Source of the DNA: Flammeovirgaceae bacterium SG7u.111
GTDB lineage: Bacteria; Bacteroidota; Bacteroidia; Cytophagales; Flammeovirgaceae
DNA length: 64,000 nucleotides
Reading direction: 5' to 3'
Assembly (NCBI GenBank): GCA_034044135.1
Contig: CP139021.1
Span: forward strand, 4,975,635-5,039,634
A program made the translations under genes and the position numbers. Positions within the stretch are counted from its first letter, which is position 1; every line of letters starts with the position of its first letter. Below the pieces are notes generated by a model. That model was not told the origin of the DNA. It was given only the letters and a program-made list of their open reading frames with translations, and ran no database searches. Shown here in pieces: positions 1 to 8,655 of this stretch.

Positions 1-1047
1 GTTTGCATCTCGTTCGCTATAGAGGTGCTGTCCAAACTGATGATCGCGTGTTGGCAGGGTTTTAGCAACTTCAGGAACATTCCATCGCTGGGCTTTTTCT
101 TCGTATTCCTTAGCCTGCTCTTTCGCCCATTCGTACTTTTCCATTTTATCTCTCACTTTTTGCCATTCTCCGGCTGTAAAAAAGATATTGGGGAAAGGGA
201 CTGCAACGGCAGTGGTAAATTCGAGCGTAGCAGCAGCAGAGCCTTTTCCATTGGGGATGGCTTTTAATACTTGATTTTCGCGAACACCTTCGGGTAATTT
301 TGCTGGGACATCCACCACAACTTTACACTTTTTCACCTCCAAAGGCTGAAGCTCAATGACAGCGGGCGCAACCATGGCTTCCATCGATTCCCAACCGTAT
401 TTTGCAAAATGCAACTGAACGTTTTGCTGTTGAGAAGTAGTATTCCCCACTTCAACTTCGTATTCAACTTTCCCACCTCCAGCAATTGATTTCCCCCGAA
501 TGGGTGCATTTACATAAACTAACTCGCTCTTGGTAACGTTAACATTTTTGATTTTAAAAAATAACTTTTGTGCTGATTGAGCTCTAATCTCTAATTCTTT
601 AACAGCTTGAAGAGTTGCCAATTTATGTCCCTCTGCCAGATCAAACAACTCCCATGGAATATAGACAGACTGCCAACCTGCACCTGCTATTTGCAACTTG
701 GCCGTGCTTACAGGGTTTACGGCATCGGCATCCTGTTCAGCAACTTTAAATGTAACTTCCAACGATGCAGTAGATTCATTTTTGAGGTAAATATCAAAAG
801 CCAGTCCTGCATATTTGCTCCAATCGGAAGCATGTCCGTAAATGGCTTTGAACCCTTTGTACGTGTGCTCGCCATCGGGGTATCTGTAGGAAATGGCCTG
901 GTCACTTTTAAAAGAAGCCTCCCCTTTTTTCACTTTGGAAATGCCCTCCCAATCGGAAAAATCGGCTTTCCCAATACTCTCTTGTACTTGGGCATGGATA
1001 ATACCCGAACTGAGTAATAGTAATACAAGGATAATTTGTCTAGTCAT
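1..1047 (-). CDS. Heparinase II/III-like polysaccharide lyase, N-terminal part (3' end outside window)
   Basis: This is an open reading frame of 349 codons that runs off the left edge without a stop. The start at 1047 gives a clear signal peptide ending in HAQ at about residue 20. The visible part matches the first ~345 residues of the complete protein at 22846-26385 almost module by module: a beta-sandwich with the shared stretch GWQSVYIPW, an Ig-like segment with the shared stretch YEVEVGNTT, and the lead-in to the helical domain with shared VDKYEWAKE/MEKYEWAKE-type sequence. The catalytic toroid and C-terminal sandwich must lie beyond the window. It is the last visible gene of the minus-strand locus, 112 bp after the sulfatase. 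By homology it is a secreted lyase acting on uronic-acid-containing oligosaccharides. The family call is fairly sure; activity is inferred because no catalytic residues are visible here. Confidence 0.8.
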   Translation of the reverse strand, partial: MTRQIILVLLLLSSGIIHAQVQESIGKADFSDWEGISKVKKGEASFKSDQAISYRYPDGEHTYKGFKAIYGHASDWSKYAGLAFDIYLKNESTASLEVTFKVAEQDADAVNPVSTAKLQIAGAGWQSVYIPWELFDLAEGHKLATLQAVKELEIRAQSAQKLFFKIKNVNVTKSELVYVNAPIRGKSIAGGGKVEYEVEVGNTTSQQQNVQLHFAKYGWESMEAMVAPAVIELQPLEVKKCKVVVDVPAKLPEGVRENQVLKAIPNGKGSAAATLEFTTAVAVPFPNIFFTAGEWQKVRDKMEKYEWAKEQAKEYEEKAQRWNVPEVAKTLPTRDHQFGQHLYSERDAN

Positions 1048-1159
1048 TTTAGTATTTGTGAATTTTACTTTGCTTTAAAAATAATGATTATTCCAATAAA
1101 AATAAATTGATATAGCAATTTTGCTTCGATAGTATCGTGTGCATGTTTAACCACTACTG

Positions 1160-2686
1160 TCAGGGTAAAATCTCACGATACATTTGCTCTGTCTTCTTTC
1201 TCAGCTTTTTCAGGATTTTGGCATGCTCAGGGCTGTTCGCCAAGTTATTCTGCTCAAATGGATCGTTTTCTATATCGTATAGTTCTTCGATTTGAGGGCT
1301 GTGTTCGTAGTACACAAAATACTTGTAGCGGTCTGTCCTAACCCCATGGCTTCGGTAAGATTTATTCGCTTTGATAAGCCCCTCATTAAGTTCATCCACG
1401 TTTTCCTTATAGCGCTCTTTGAACATAGCTACGAGGAAAAGATCTTCCATAAATACGGCATCTCGCCATTGGCTCATATCTTGTGTTTTATCCAAAATCC
1501 TACTAAAATCTCTCCCCTGCATACTTTTTGGTATTTCGAGCCCTGCGAATGAAAGAATAGTAGGCGCAATATCCACCGAAGAAATAAGTGCCTCTTCCCT
1601 AAATCCACGTTGGGCTACTGGCACTCTTCCATCATACACAATCAGGGGAGCTTTCACTGATTCTTCATAAAGCAAACACTTATCGAAAAGGCCATGCGAA
1701 CCTTGGAAGCGGCCATTGTCACTGGTGTAAATGATGACCGTATTTTCCAACATTCCTTTTTCCTTTAGCTTCTCCACCAACAGCCCGACTTGTTGATCTA
1801 CGCTGTAGCCTTGCGTGGCAAAGCGGCGTACCAACCTCTGGTGCATTTCAGGGGTAGATGATCGCTGCTTATGCAGATAAACACCACGGGCATTCTCTTT
1901 CACCACGTTGGGCAAGTCCTCATTTTCACCCTCCACCCAATTCTCCGGCACCGACATATCGTAATTCTTGAACTGCTCAAAATGCGGCATGTACATGTCC
2001 CTATTATTATCGTGTTTTACAGCGTAAAAACTAACCGAGAGGCAGAAAGGCTGGTCTTGAGGTTGGGTTTCCAAAAAGCGCAACATCGCCTCTCCCGTTC
2101 TCAACGTTCTTCCCGAATTTTCCCTTCCTTCCTTATAGATTGCCTGCAGCTCAGGATCATTTTCTGGCCACATGACAATGCCGTTTCTATCGTGCGTCTC
2201 GCTGCCGGCAAAGAAATCGAAGGTAGCTCCCATGTGTTTTTTGTAGAAATGCTCTTTTGCGGTACTTGGCCGAATAGCTTCTTCGGTAACGGTGAACCCG
2301 ACCTTGCCAATAAAACCTGTTCGGTATCCCGCATTTTTAAGTATTGCTGGGTAGCCTTTGGCAAAATCAGCTTGGGACAAAGTATAGTCATCTGGGGCAA
2401 CGAAGCCCACCCGGTGGTTTGAGTTGTGGCGACCCGTCATCATTGTTACCCGGCTGGGCATACAAATAGCCACCGTATAAAATGCCTTGTCAAAAGTTAC
2501 GCCCTCTTCGGAGAGCTTATCGATATTAGGCGTATTGAACTCAGGCTTACCATAGCACCCCATGTTGTCCCAACGTTGGTCATCCGTCATCAGAAAGATG
2601 ATGTTGGGCTTGTCCTTCGATTGGGCAAAAAGCCCCAAGGGGTTTATTAGCAGGAGTAAGAGTAGCGATAATTGTATAAGTTTCAT
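1160..2686 (-). CDS. Family S1 sulfatase, Cys-type
   Basis: Secreted arylsulfatase-fold enzyme of 508 residues that would remove sulfate esters from glycan fragments. A signal peptide ends near FAQ (residue 22). Metal-binding DD is at 35-36. The sulfatase signature C-M-P-S-R is at 75-79, with Cys75 as the residue converted to formylglycine, followed by TGRH. A second metal site, TSDNG, lies in the C-terminal half. Length is normal for the iduronate-2-sulfatase-like S1 group, but the sulfate position attacked cannot be read from sequence. The Cys-type site needs an anSME or FGE maturase, which is not encoded in the window. It lies 12 bp after the GH39 gene, so the two are almost surely cotranscribed. 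It is the only sulfatase visible, which argues for a modestly sulfated substrate. Confidence 0.93.
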   Translation of the reverse strand: MKLIQLSLLLLLLINPLGLFAQSKDKPNIIFLMTDDQRWDNMGCYGKPEFNTPNIDKLSEEGVTFDKAFYTVAICMPSRVTMMTGRHNSNHRVGFVAPDDYTLSQADFAKGYPAILKNAGYRTGFIGKVGFTVTEEAIRPSTAKEHFYKKHMGATFDFFAGSETHDRNGIVMWPENDPELQAIYKEGRENSGRTLRTGEAMLRFLETQPQDQPFCLSVSFYAVKHDNNRDMYMPHFEQFKNYDMSVPENWVEGENEDLPNVVKENARGVYLHKQRSSTPEMHQRLVRRFATQGYSVDQQVGLLVEKLKEKGMLENTVIIYTSDNGRFQGSHGLFDKCLLYEESVKAPLIVYDGRVPVAQRGFREEALISSVDIAPTILSFAGLEIPKSMQGRDFSRILDKTQDMSQWRDAVFMEDLFLVAMFKERYKENVDELNEGLIKANKSYRSHGVRTDRYKYFVYYEHSPQIEELYDIENDPFEQNNLANSPEHAKILKKLRKKTEQMYREILP

Positions 2687-2698
2687 ATGCTATCTTTT

Positions 2699-4336
2699 TT
2701 AATTGATTTGTTCGATCAGCACCACGCTCCAAATCGACAGCTCTTGTTGGATATGCAGCACACCATCGTCACCAACTGTCACAATACTTGTCTTTAAGCT
2801 TTCAGCCACTTGTTTCATCACTTCCACCTGCTCACGTGTAGGAGGTTCGGGCTTGCCCATTTTTTCCCAGTAATCATAAATATTTCCGTGGTCCTTATCC
2901 AATACCTCAATCTTAAATTGAGTGCCTGGCTTTAGGTCGGTAAGTTTAAAATCAAGATTTCTTGGGCTTCCGGAGTAATGCTTCTCAATCACCCTGATAC
3001 TTTTGGGAACAGCTTTGTAATGCTCTTCGGGATAATTGTACGCCAAAGCCACAACTTTTCCATTGCCTGATTTTCTGCTTACGAACAAAAATTCGTCTTT
3101 GTATAACTTCTCGTCGCCTAGGTGATGAAGCATTCTGTAAGCATGATACGATGGCTTCACGATCCCTTGGTAGTTGATCATGCCGAACCCACCGTGAAAG
3201 ATGCTTGCGCCGCCGCCCTTTTCTTCAAAAATATCGGTAAAAGTCCAGAATGCCAGCGAATTGGTCAACCCAATACATTCTAGGTTGGTACGAACAATAT
3301 AGGCAGCCGGAGGAAGAAAATCATGCATAGCATCGCGGCTATTCGGACTTGTGTTCCACTCGGTCAAATGTATCTCTGCATTGGGGTATGCACTTTTGGC
3401 TATCACACCGTTTAGCCATTTTATATCTTCTACTGTTGAATGAACATAACGTGAAAAATCTTTCCCTTTTCCCGTACGTGGGTCCAATGGGAAATCTGTT
3501 GGGTAAGGGTGAGTACTGATAAAATCAACCGGAAGGTTTTCCTTTTCACAATATTTCAAAAAGTCTTCAATCCAAACACCTCTCCATTTCAGGTCATTAA
3601 TGTTGTCGGCATTAAAAGTCAATTCAAAGCCCTCGGTATTTTCTTTTTCCCCTTCGTAGCGGTCATCGGCTACAAAGTTACTCGACGAAGGACCACCTAC
3701 CTTAAAGCGGCTATCTACCGAACGTACCGCCTGAACCGAGGCTTTATATAGAGCAAAATATTGTGATTTGGTACCATCCCAAAAAGCACGAGATAAATTA
3801 GGTTCGTTCCAAACTTCAAAATACCAATTAAGCACTTCATCAACCCCATAGCGATCTACAATGTGTTGGGTAAATGCCTTAACCAAATCGTGCCATTTTT
3901 CCTCATAACCTGGTCCGGGAGTTGTATTTGCTTTCCACCAAAAAACGGTGTGAGAATTTTCCGCAGCAATACTTTTGGGAAAATAAGCCAATTCAATGAA
4001 TGGGCGTACATTCATATCTAGCAACCTATCGAAAACCTCATCAATGTATTGCCAATTGTAAACTGTCTTTCCATTCACTTCCATCACAGGAAACATATCA
4101 TCGTGGAAAAGACCGTGGAAACGTACTGTTTTAAAACCGCAGGTTTGCTGCACAAATTCCATTTGTTCGAGCCATCCGGCACGTAATGCTTCGTTTGCAC
4201 GCCCTGCCCCCACACTGTTGCTCCAAAAGTGTTCAAACTTTTCGCCTTCTCCATTTGCCTTAATACTTATCTCGCTTTGCGAATAAGCTGTGTTCATTAT
4301 CAATACTGCTGATAGGATAAAAAATACTCTTTTCAT
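2699..4336 (-). CDS. GH39 glycoside hydrolase (beta-xylosidase type), copy 1
   Basis: Retaining clan-A hydrolase of 545 residues with a signal peptide ending in YSQ (residue 20). The (beta/alpha)8 barrel carries the acid/base motif WNEPN at 176-180 (Glu178) and the nucleophile motif HLTEWNTS with Glu326. The stretch TVFWWKAN at about 130-137 is characteristic of GH39 beta-xylosidases rather than iduronidases, so release of xylose from oligosaccharide ends is the best guess. A near twin sits at 44643-46286, with long identical blocks around the nucleophile and in the C-terminal third, so this is an in-locus duplication. It lies between the DUF1080 gene and the sulfatase. GH39 membership is firm; sugar specificity is inference. 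Confidence 0.9.
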   Translation of the reverse strand: MKRVFFILSAVLIMNTAYSQSEISIKANGEGEKFEHFWSNSVGAGRANEALRAGWLEQMEFVQQTCGFKTVRFHGLFHDDMFPVMEVNGKTVYNWQYIDEVFDRLLDMNVRPFIELAYFPKSIAAENSHTVFWWKANTTPGPGYEEKWHDLVKAFTQHIVDRYGVDEVLNWYFEVWNEPNLSRAFWDGTKSQYFALYKASVQAVRSVDSRFKVGGPSSSNFVADDRYEGEKENTEGFELTFNADNINDLKWRGVWIEDFLKYCEKENLPVDFISTHPYPTDFPLDPRTGKGKDFSRYVHSTVEDIKWLNGVIAKSAYPNAEIHLTEWNTSPNSRDAMHDFLPPAAYIVRTNLECIGLTNSLAFWTFTDIFEEKGGGASIFHGGFGMINYQGIVKPSYHAYRMLHHLGDEKLYKDEFLFVSRKSGNGKVVALAYNYPEEHYKAVPKSIRVIEKHYSGSPRNLDFKLTDLKPGTQFKIEVLDKDHGNIYDYWEKMGKPEPPTREQVEVMKQVAESLKTSIVTVGDDGVLHIQQELSIWSVVLIEQIN

Positions 4337-4442
4337 TTTTATGACTTTAAAAAATTAATATTCACTCTTTTTATAAAAAACACTCGCTGCCTGTGAGCCA
4401 CAGACCGAGGGAGATTTCATTTTGTCATGTACTAAAAAAAAC

Positions 4443-5345
4443 TCACTTCAATTGGCTCGCAAATTCTTCTGGCAACTCATTTACCGACCTTATTTTAATC
4501 TCCTTGTAGTACACTTCGGCTCCTTCGCTTTGGAGTTGAATTTTTCCTTTGCTCAAAGGCGTGGCAACATCATCTTCGTCATAAGCAACAGACCTTTCCA
4601 GCACCATCACCACCCTTCCATTTACAATGTGATAGGATTTATCCCCAATGCAAACCAGCTCAAGCATATTCCACTCACCAGTTTTTTCATGATCAGCTAT
4701 TTTTTTGCAACTCCATTCTTTTTCCCCGGTTTTAAACCGTTGGTACTCTCCATTTGGATCATAAATGAAGCTGACTGATTCCGATTCAGCATCATTCACT
4801 TGAATTGCTTTTATATCCACTCCTGTACCGGCTATGGCGTAATAATCGCCGCAATCTCCTTCTTGCACCTGCATTTCTTGAGACCGCATCCAAATGCCCC
4901 AAGCTGCGCCCTGTGGTTCCTGACAGTGATAAAGAATTCCGCTATCTCTTAGTTCGTCGAGGCGAGGTTCGTATTTTTTTGAGCCCCACTTGAACTTCAT
5001 ACTGAGGTGGTAATTTTCATACTCTTTTTTGGTATTAATACCTCCATAAATTTCACCCGAAGCCCTTAAGACGGTCTCACCATCCATTTCAATTGTGGAA
5101 AAAACGTTCTGAGGGTCGTTATTCAACCCAAGTGGCTTCCCCTCCAAATTGCCACCTTTTTCATACCCTTCTAAACCAACTGTAGGATGAGGTACTCCGA
5201 TAAATTTATCCCAATTGCTCAAGCTCATGTCCAGCAATGGTTCCCAGCTTTGGTCAGCCACTTTTTTTGAACTACAGGAGTTGAAAACCAAGCCAATTGC
5301 CATAGCTCCAACAATAAGTAAAATGCTTGTATATCTAAATGTCAT
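4443..5345 (-). CDS. DUF1080 (3-keto-disaccharide hydrolase domain) lipoprotein
   Basis: A 300-residue protein with a hydrophobic leader ending in FNSC, so Cys24 is probably lipidated. The rest is one concanavalin-like beta-sandwich of the DUF1080/3-keto-disaccharide hydrolase type. Typical family landmarks are LLDMSLSNWDKFIG after the signal, the central DSGILYHCQ and WMRSQEMQVQEGDCGDYY, and a C-terminal strand pair ending in YYKEIKIRS. Members of this family act on 3-keto glycosides or serve as glycan-binding hydrolases. No Gfo/Idh oxidoreductase is next to it, but an FAD oxidoreductase is present in the same locus at 41209-42852. The gene sits between GH39 and a beta-helix protein. Fold assignment is strong and the reaction uncertain. 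Confidence 0.85.
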   Translation of the reverse strand: MTFRYTSILLIVGAMAIGLVFNSCSSKKVADQSWEPLLDMSLSNWDKFIGVPHPTVGLEGYEKGGNLEGKPLGLNNDPQNVFSTIEMDGETVLRASGEIYGGINTKKEYENYHLSMKFKWGSKKYEPRLDELRDSGILYHCQEPQGAAWGIWMRSQEMQVQEGDCGDYYAIAGTGVDIKAIQVNDAESESVSFIYDPNGEYQRFKTGEKEWSCKKIADHEKTGEWNMLELVCIGDKSYHIVNGRVVMVLERSVAYDEDDVATPLSKGKIQLQSEGAEVYYKEIKIRSVNELPEEFASQLK

Positions 5346-5396
5346 GATAGCTTCAAGTTTCGATTTAAATGTTTAGGTAGTTTTTTAGTTGCTGAG

Positions 5397-7469
5397 CTAC
5401 CAAAGCGTACTTACATTCTGTGGCCATTGATCGATATCGGTTAGCTCCTCATTTCCTTTATTGAATATGCTGTTCTCCATGGTCACATCACACTTGTACA
5501 ATACCATATCGGTTTTCTCATTATCAAACTTACTGTTGATAATATGAGCACCACCTACCCTTCGCCACATGGCGCCATAGCCATTATTGATAATTTCACA
5601 TCGGTTTATAATGACTTTTTGAGGAGCGTACTTTGGATTTTCTGTGTAATTGTATTTATCGTAATAATGCTCGCAAGGAAACCAAAGAGCCACGTTCCCA
5701 CATTCTGAGATATCATACTTGTGGAAAAACAAATAGCCGGCTTCTTCATGATCGGCTTGGATTCCATTTCCATTGGCATTTCTGATTTTGCACCGCTGAG
5801 CCAATACAAATTCACACGAAGTGTACTTGTTTCCTTTCCCTGTTATAGGATTAGACATATCGCAGTCAGACTGTAGAATGTACTTGTTGTATAAAAAATA
5901 AACATTGTGAAACAAACTCCCTCCAGATCCATTGTACTGAAAATCACAATTATCCATAATGATATTATCCGTGCGCTTCATATGAACCCCTTGCGCTGAC
6001 CAGTCCCTCACGGTAATATTTTGAAGCATAATTCTGTTGTGCCGGCTACCATTTTTCCCAGACAACCGTATCCCATTGGCTTTGCCCTTCCTTGTACCTT
6101 GAATAATCAGGTCTTTAATTACAAAATCAGTCACCTGTGGTGTTGGCTCTAAATTGATCCCAGAAACGGTCATCTCAGGCCCTTGCATAATGATTGTCTC
6201 GGCACGGCGCTCACCAGCAAGCGTGACTTTGCTCCTAGGTGTAAGGGTAGTATCCAAATAATGAATGCCCTTTTTCAATAAAACAATCCCGCCTCCCTCA
6301 GCGCTGGCAGCATCCATTGCCTTCTGGATTGACTCGCCCGGACTCACCTCAACCACATGGTTCAAAAACTGCTCAGGGTACGTCACATGCTTGAATTCAT
6401 CTTTCCATTTTTCATGCATTATGGAAAGTACTTCAGGTTCAATTTCGACTTTGGAGTACGTATAATCCGCTTGCTTTGTAGTTGCTTTAGATTCAAACAA
6501 AATGTAGCGAGACGTCCATGTTTGTTCTTTATTAGGTTCAACAGATAACCGAATAAATTGCTCTGGGCAAAGAGTTTTGTTAATTGCCCAAAAATGAGCC
6601 TTGGTTAGGGGCTGGTCGATGGATACAGTTACGCCAGCGCCCGTTTCTTTATTTTCTATGCTAAATTTATTAAACTGAACAGATGGCTTAAACCCTTCCA
6701 ACTCAACAGAAAAACTGTTCCCCTCTTCTATTTCCTTGTTGAACTTTATGCTATTGCCTCCTACTTCTGCCAAGCCCTTGGTGTCACTTTCAGTGTGGAC
6801 CTTAAAAGGATATTTGACCTTCACGGATGGTCCAGAGACTTGATTATCGATCACAAAAAAGTTATGATTGTACTGATCGAGCTCAATTTGCTTTTCACCG
6901 GTATTTCCCAACGTATGTTCAATAGTGAAACCCTTATCATTTAGTCTTATCGTTTTTTTATAGACATACCCATAGCCAAAGTCACTATTAATGGTATGGG
7001 TAAATGTGATCCAATCATTTCCCTGATCAATCTTCCATTTACCATAGTCCAAAATCTTGTATGTTTCAATATGTTGGCTGTATTCCTGCTCATCACCTTT
7101 TTGGATGATTCCCACACCGAGGCGGATAAACCCTTCCCCTGGCGCTGCTTCATCATATCCTAACCCACCACTTGCTGATGCTTCGGCAGGGCCTAAAACA
7201 TCCTCTGTTGCCAGTGGATTATGTGAATCTTTCCAAGCCCCAAAGTATTCATGACCTCTGTACTTAACGCTCCCAATCACCCCCGACCAATCGAACCTTG
7301 TTGAGCGATATAATCCTTTTTTACGGTCTGGTAAATAGACTTTCATGGTCACCTCGCCATTGGAGATGACAGTACTTGGATATTTTGAAAAATCTACCTT
7401 CTGAGCATGAATGCTATTTCCGCATAAACACACCCAAATAATCAAAAATATAATTCTCATTTTCATCAT
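5397..7469 (-). CDS. Secreted fusion: mutarotase-like beta-sandwich plus right-handed parallel beta-helix
   Basis: A 690-residue exported protein with a signal peptide ending in IHAQ at residue 23. Residues ~25-330 resemble a galactose-mutarotase/aldose-epimerase-like supersandwich, with segments such as FTHTINSDFGYGYVYKKTIRL and LDQYNHNFFVID. Residues ~370-690 form a parallel beta-helix of the pectate-lyase/GH28 superfamily, opening with ESIQKAMDAASAEGGGIVLL and continuing with repeated NITV, NCDF and NRCEI turns. Such a helix could be a lyase, a hydrolase or an epimerase; no catalytic triad can be assigned by eye. It starts with two in-frame ATGs (MMKMR). The neighbours are the propeller hydrolase upstream and DUF1080 downstream. 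Exact family not recognised. Confidence 0.78.
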   Translation of the reverse strand: MMKMRIIFLIIWVCLCGNSIHAQKVDFSKYPSTVISNGEVTMKVYLPDRKKGLYRSTRFDWSGVIGSVKYRGHEYFGAWKDSHNPLATEDVLGPAEASASGGLGYDEAAPGEGFIRLGVGIIQKGDEQEYSQHIETYKILDYGKWKIDQGNDWITFTHTINSDFGYGYVYKKTIRLNDKGFTIEHTLGNTGEKQIELDQYNHNFFVIDNQVSGPSVKVKYPFKVHTESDTKGLAEVGGNSIKFNKEIEEGNSFSVELEGFKPSVQFNKFSIENKETGAGVTVSIDQPLTKAHFWAINKTLCPEQFIRLSVEPNKEQTWTSRYILFESKATTKQADYTYSKVEIEPEVLSIMHEKWKDEFKHVTYPEQFLNHVVEVSPGESIQKAMDAASAEGGGIVLLKKGIHYLDTTLTPRSKVTLAGERRAETIIMQGPEMTVSGINLEPTPQVTDFVIKDLIIQGTRKGKANGIRLSGKNGSRHNRIMLQNITVRDWSAQGVHMKRTDNIIMDNCDFQYNGSGGSLFHNVYFLYNKYILQSDCDMSNPITGKGNKYTSCEFVLAQRCKIRNANGNGIQADHEEAGYLFFHKYDISECGNVALWFPCEHYYDKYNYTENPKYAPQKVIINRCEIINNGYGAMWRRVGGAHIINSKFDNEKTDMVLYKCDVTMENSIFNKGNEELTDIDQWPQNVSTLW

Positions 7470-7492
7470 TTATATAGTTAGCTCTGTTGGAC

Positions 7493-8587
7493 CTATTTCA
7501 ATGGAATGACCATATTCCATGTTTTAGTACCATTCCCAAATCCACCAGGGCCGTCCATTGTAGCAAAGAATATGTGCGTTGGCTTTCCATTTTCTACAAA
7601 AACAAAAGGTCTTTCCAATTGGCCTTGCTTAATAGCTTCACCATTATCCCATTTCACTGTTCGGGTGTATGCCAATGGATTTTTGTCCAGAACCCAGTTA
7701 AGACCATCTTTTGAATGGGCAAGAACTCCCCCATGATGGCTTTTGGCAATATCACCCGTCATGTCCTTGGCAATCATATGAAAGCCTTCATCATCGCTCC
7801 ACAAGTGGGGATCTTCCACCTCACCAAACTTTTCAGATGAAAAAAGCGGGTCATCACCCATTACGGTGTATTCCCCGTCGTAAGAAGGAGCAGTAGCCAC
7901 CCCTATAAACTGACCAGAGTGTGTCAACCCATCTTCCCTATAACTTCTCCCTTTGAACAGGAGCACTATAGAGCCATCTTCCTTAATCAATGGAGAAGGG
8001 TTAGAAGTGAGGAAACTATAAAATGAATTGGGTTTCACATCCAAAATAGGTGCATCGAGCCTTTTCCACGGACCATTTGGGCTCTTAGAAGTTGCCACAC
8101 CCACACGTTTTCCCCAACGCCCTCCAATACACCATTTGCTGGACAAGGTCAGCTCACTTGCATTTTCTTCTGTTACCTCTTCAAATGGGTGCGTTGACCC
8201 CATGTAGTACAACAGGTACGTGTCTTTGTATTTGACAATTTTGGGGTTGTGGCAAGATCTTCCATCCCAATACTGCGCACCCCTCGCTCCCAATGCCACA
8301 TCTTTGAACTCATAAGGTCCTTCTGGCGTAGCCGAAACGGCATGAACAATTTCGGAAGCGATCATCCAGCCAGGATGAAACTTCAAGTACTTTGGCCACC
8401 TGGACGCATACATGTGATAATTCCCGTCTTCGCCCTTTATCACAGAACTGCCCCAGACCCAATACTCTTCCATTTCAAGCCCTCCGCCTACAGGAGCAGT
8501 GCCCAAGTTATCGTAGATTACATTTTGACCTGCTGCGGAAAGGCAAATCAGGCACAAAAACGACAACACAAAGCTTTTCATTTTCAT
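7493..8587 (-). CDS. Five-bladed beta-propeller glycoside hydrolase (GH43/GH117-like)
   Basis: A 364-residue exported protein with a signal peptide ending in SAAGQ (residue 21). The blades show the pattern of clan-F/GH43-GH117-type hydrolases: GSSVIKGEDGNYHMYASRW at ~47-64, WDGRSCHNPKIV at ~107-118, VGVATSKSPNGPWKR, a central VEDPHLWSDDEGFHM with a candidate catalytic Glu/Asp, and QLERPFVF near the end. These enzymes remove arabinose, xylose, galactose or anhydro-galactose residues; the substrate here is not recognisable. It begins with the doubled start MKMK and lies 23 bp upstream of the mutarotase-like/beta-helix fusion gene. Fold call good, family number uncertain. Confidence 0.75.
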   Translation of the reverse strand: MKMKSFVLSFLCLICLSAAGQNVIYDNLGTAPVGGGLEMEEYWVWGSSVIKGEDGNYHMYASRWPKYLKFHPGWMIASEIVHAVSATPEGPYEFKDVALGARGAQYWDGRSCHNPKIVKYKDTYLLYYMGSTHPFEEVTEENASELTLSSKWCIGGRWGKRVGVATSKSPNGPWKRLDAPILDVKPNSFYSFLTSNPSPLIKEDGSIVLLFKGRSYREDGLTHSGQFIGVATAPSYDGEYTVMGDDPLFSSEKFGEVEDPHLWSDDEGFHMIAKDMTGDIAKSHHGGVLAHSKDGLNWVLDKNPLAYTRTVKWDNGEAIKQGQLERPFVFVENGKPTHIFFATMDGPGGFGNGTKTWNMVIPLK

Positions 8588-8655
8588 ATCGAGTTAGCTT
8601 AATACTATTTGACTATCAGTCTATTAAAAAAAAACACTTATAATATATTTCACTT

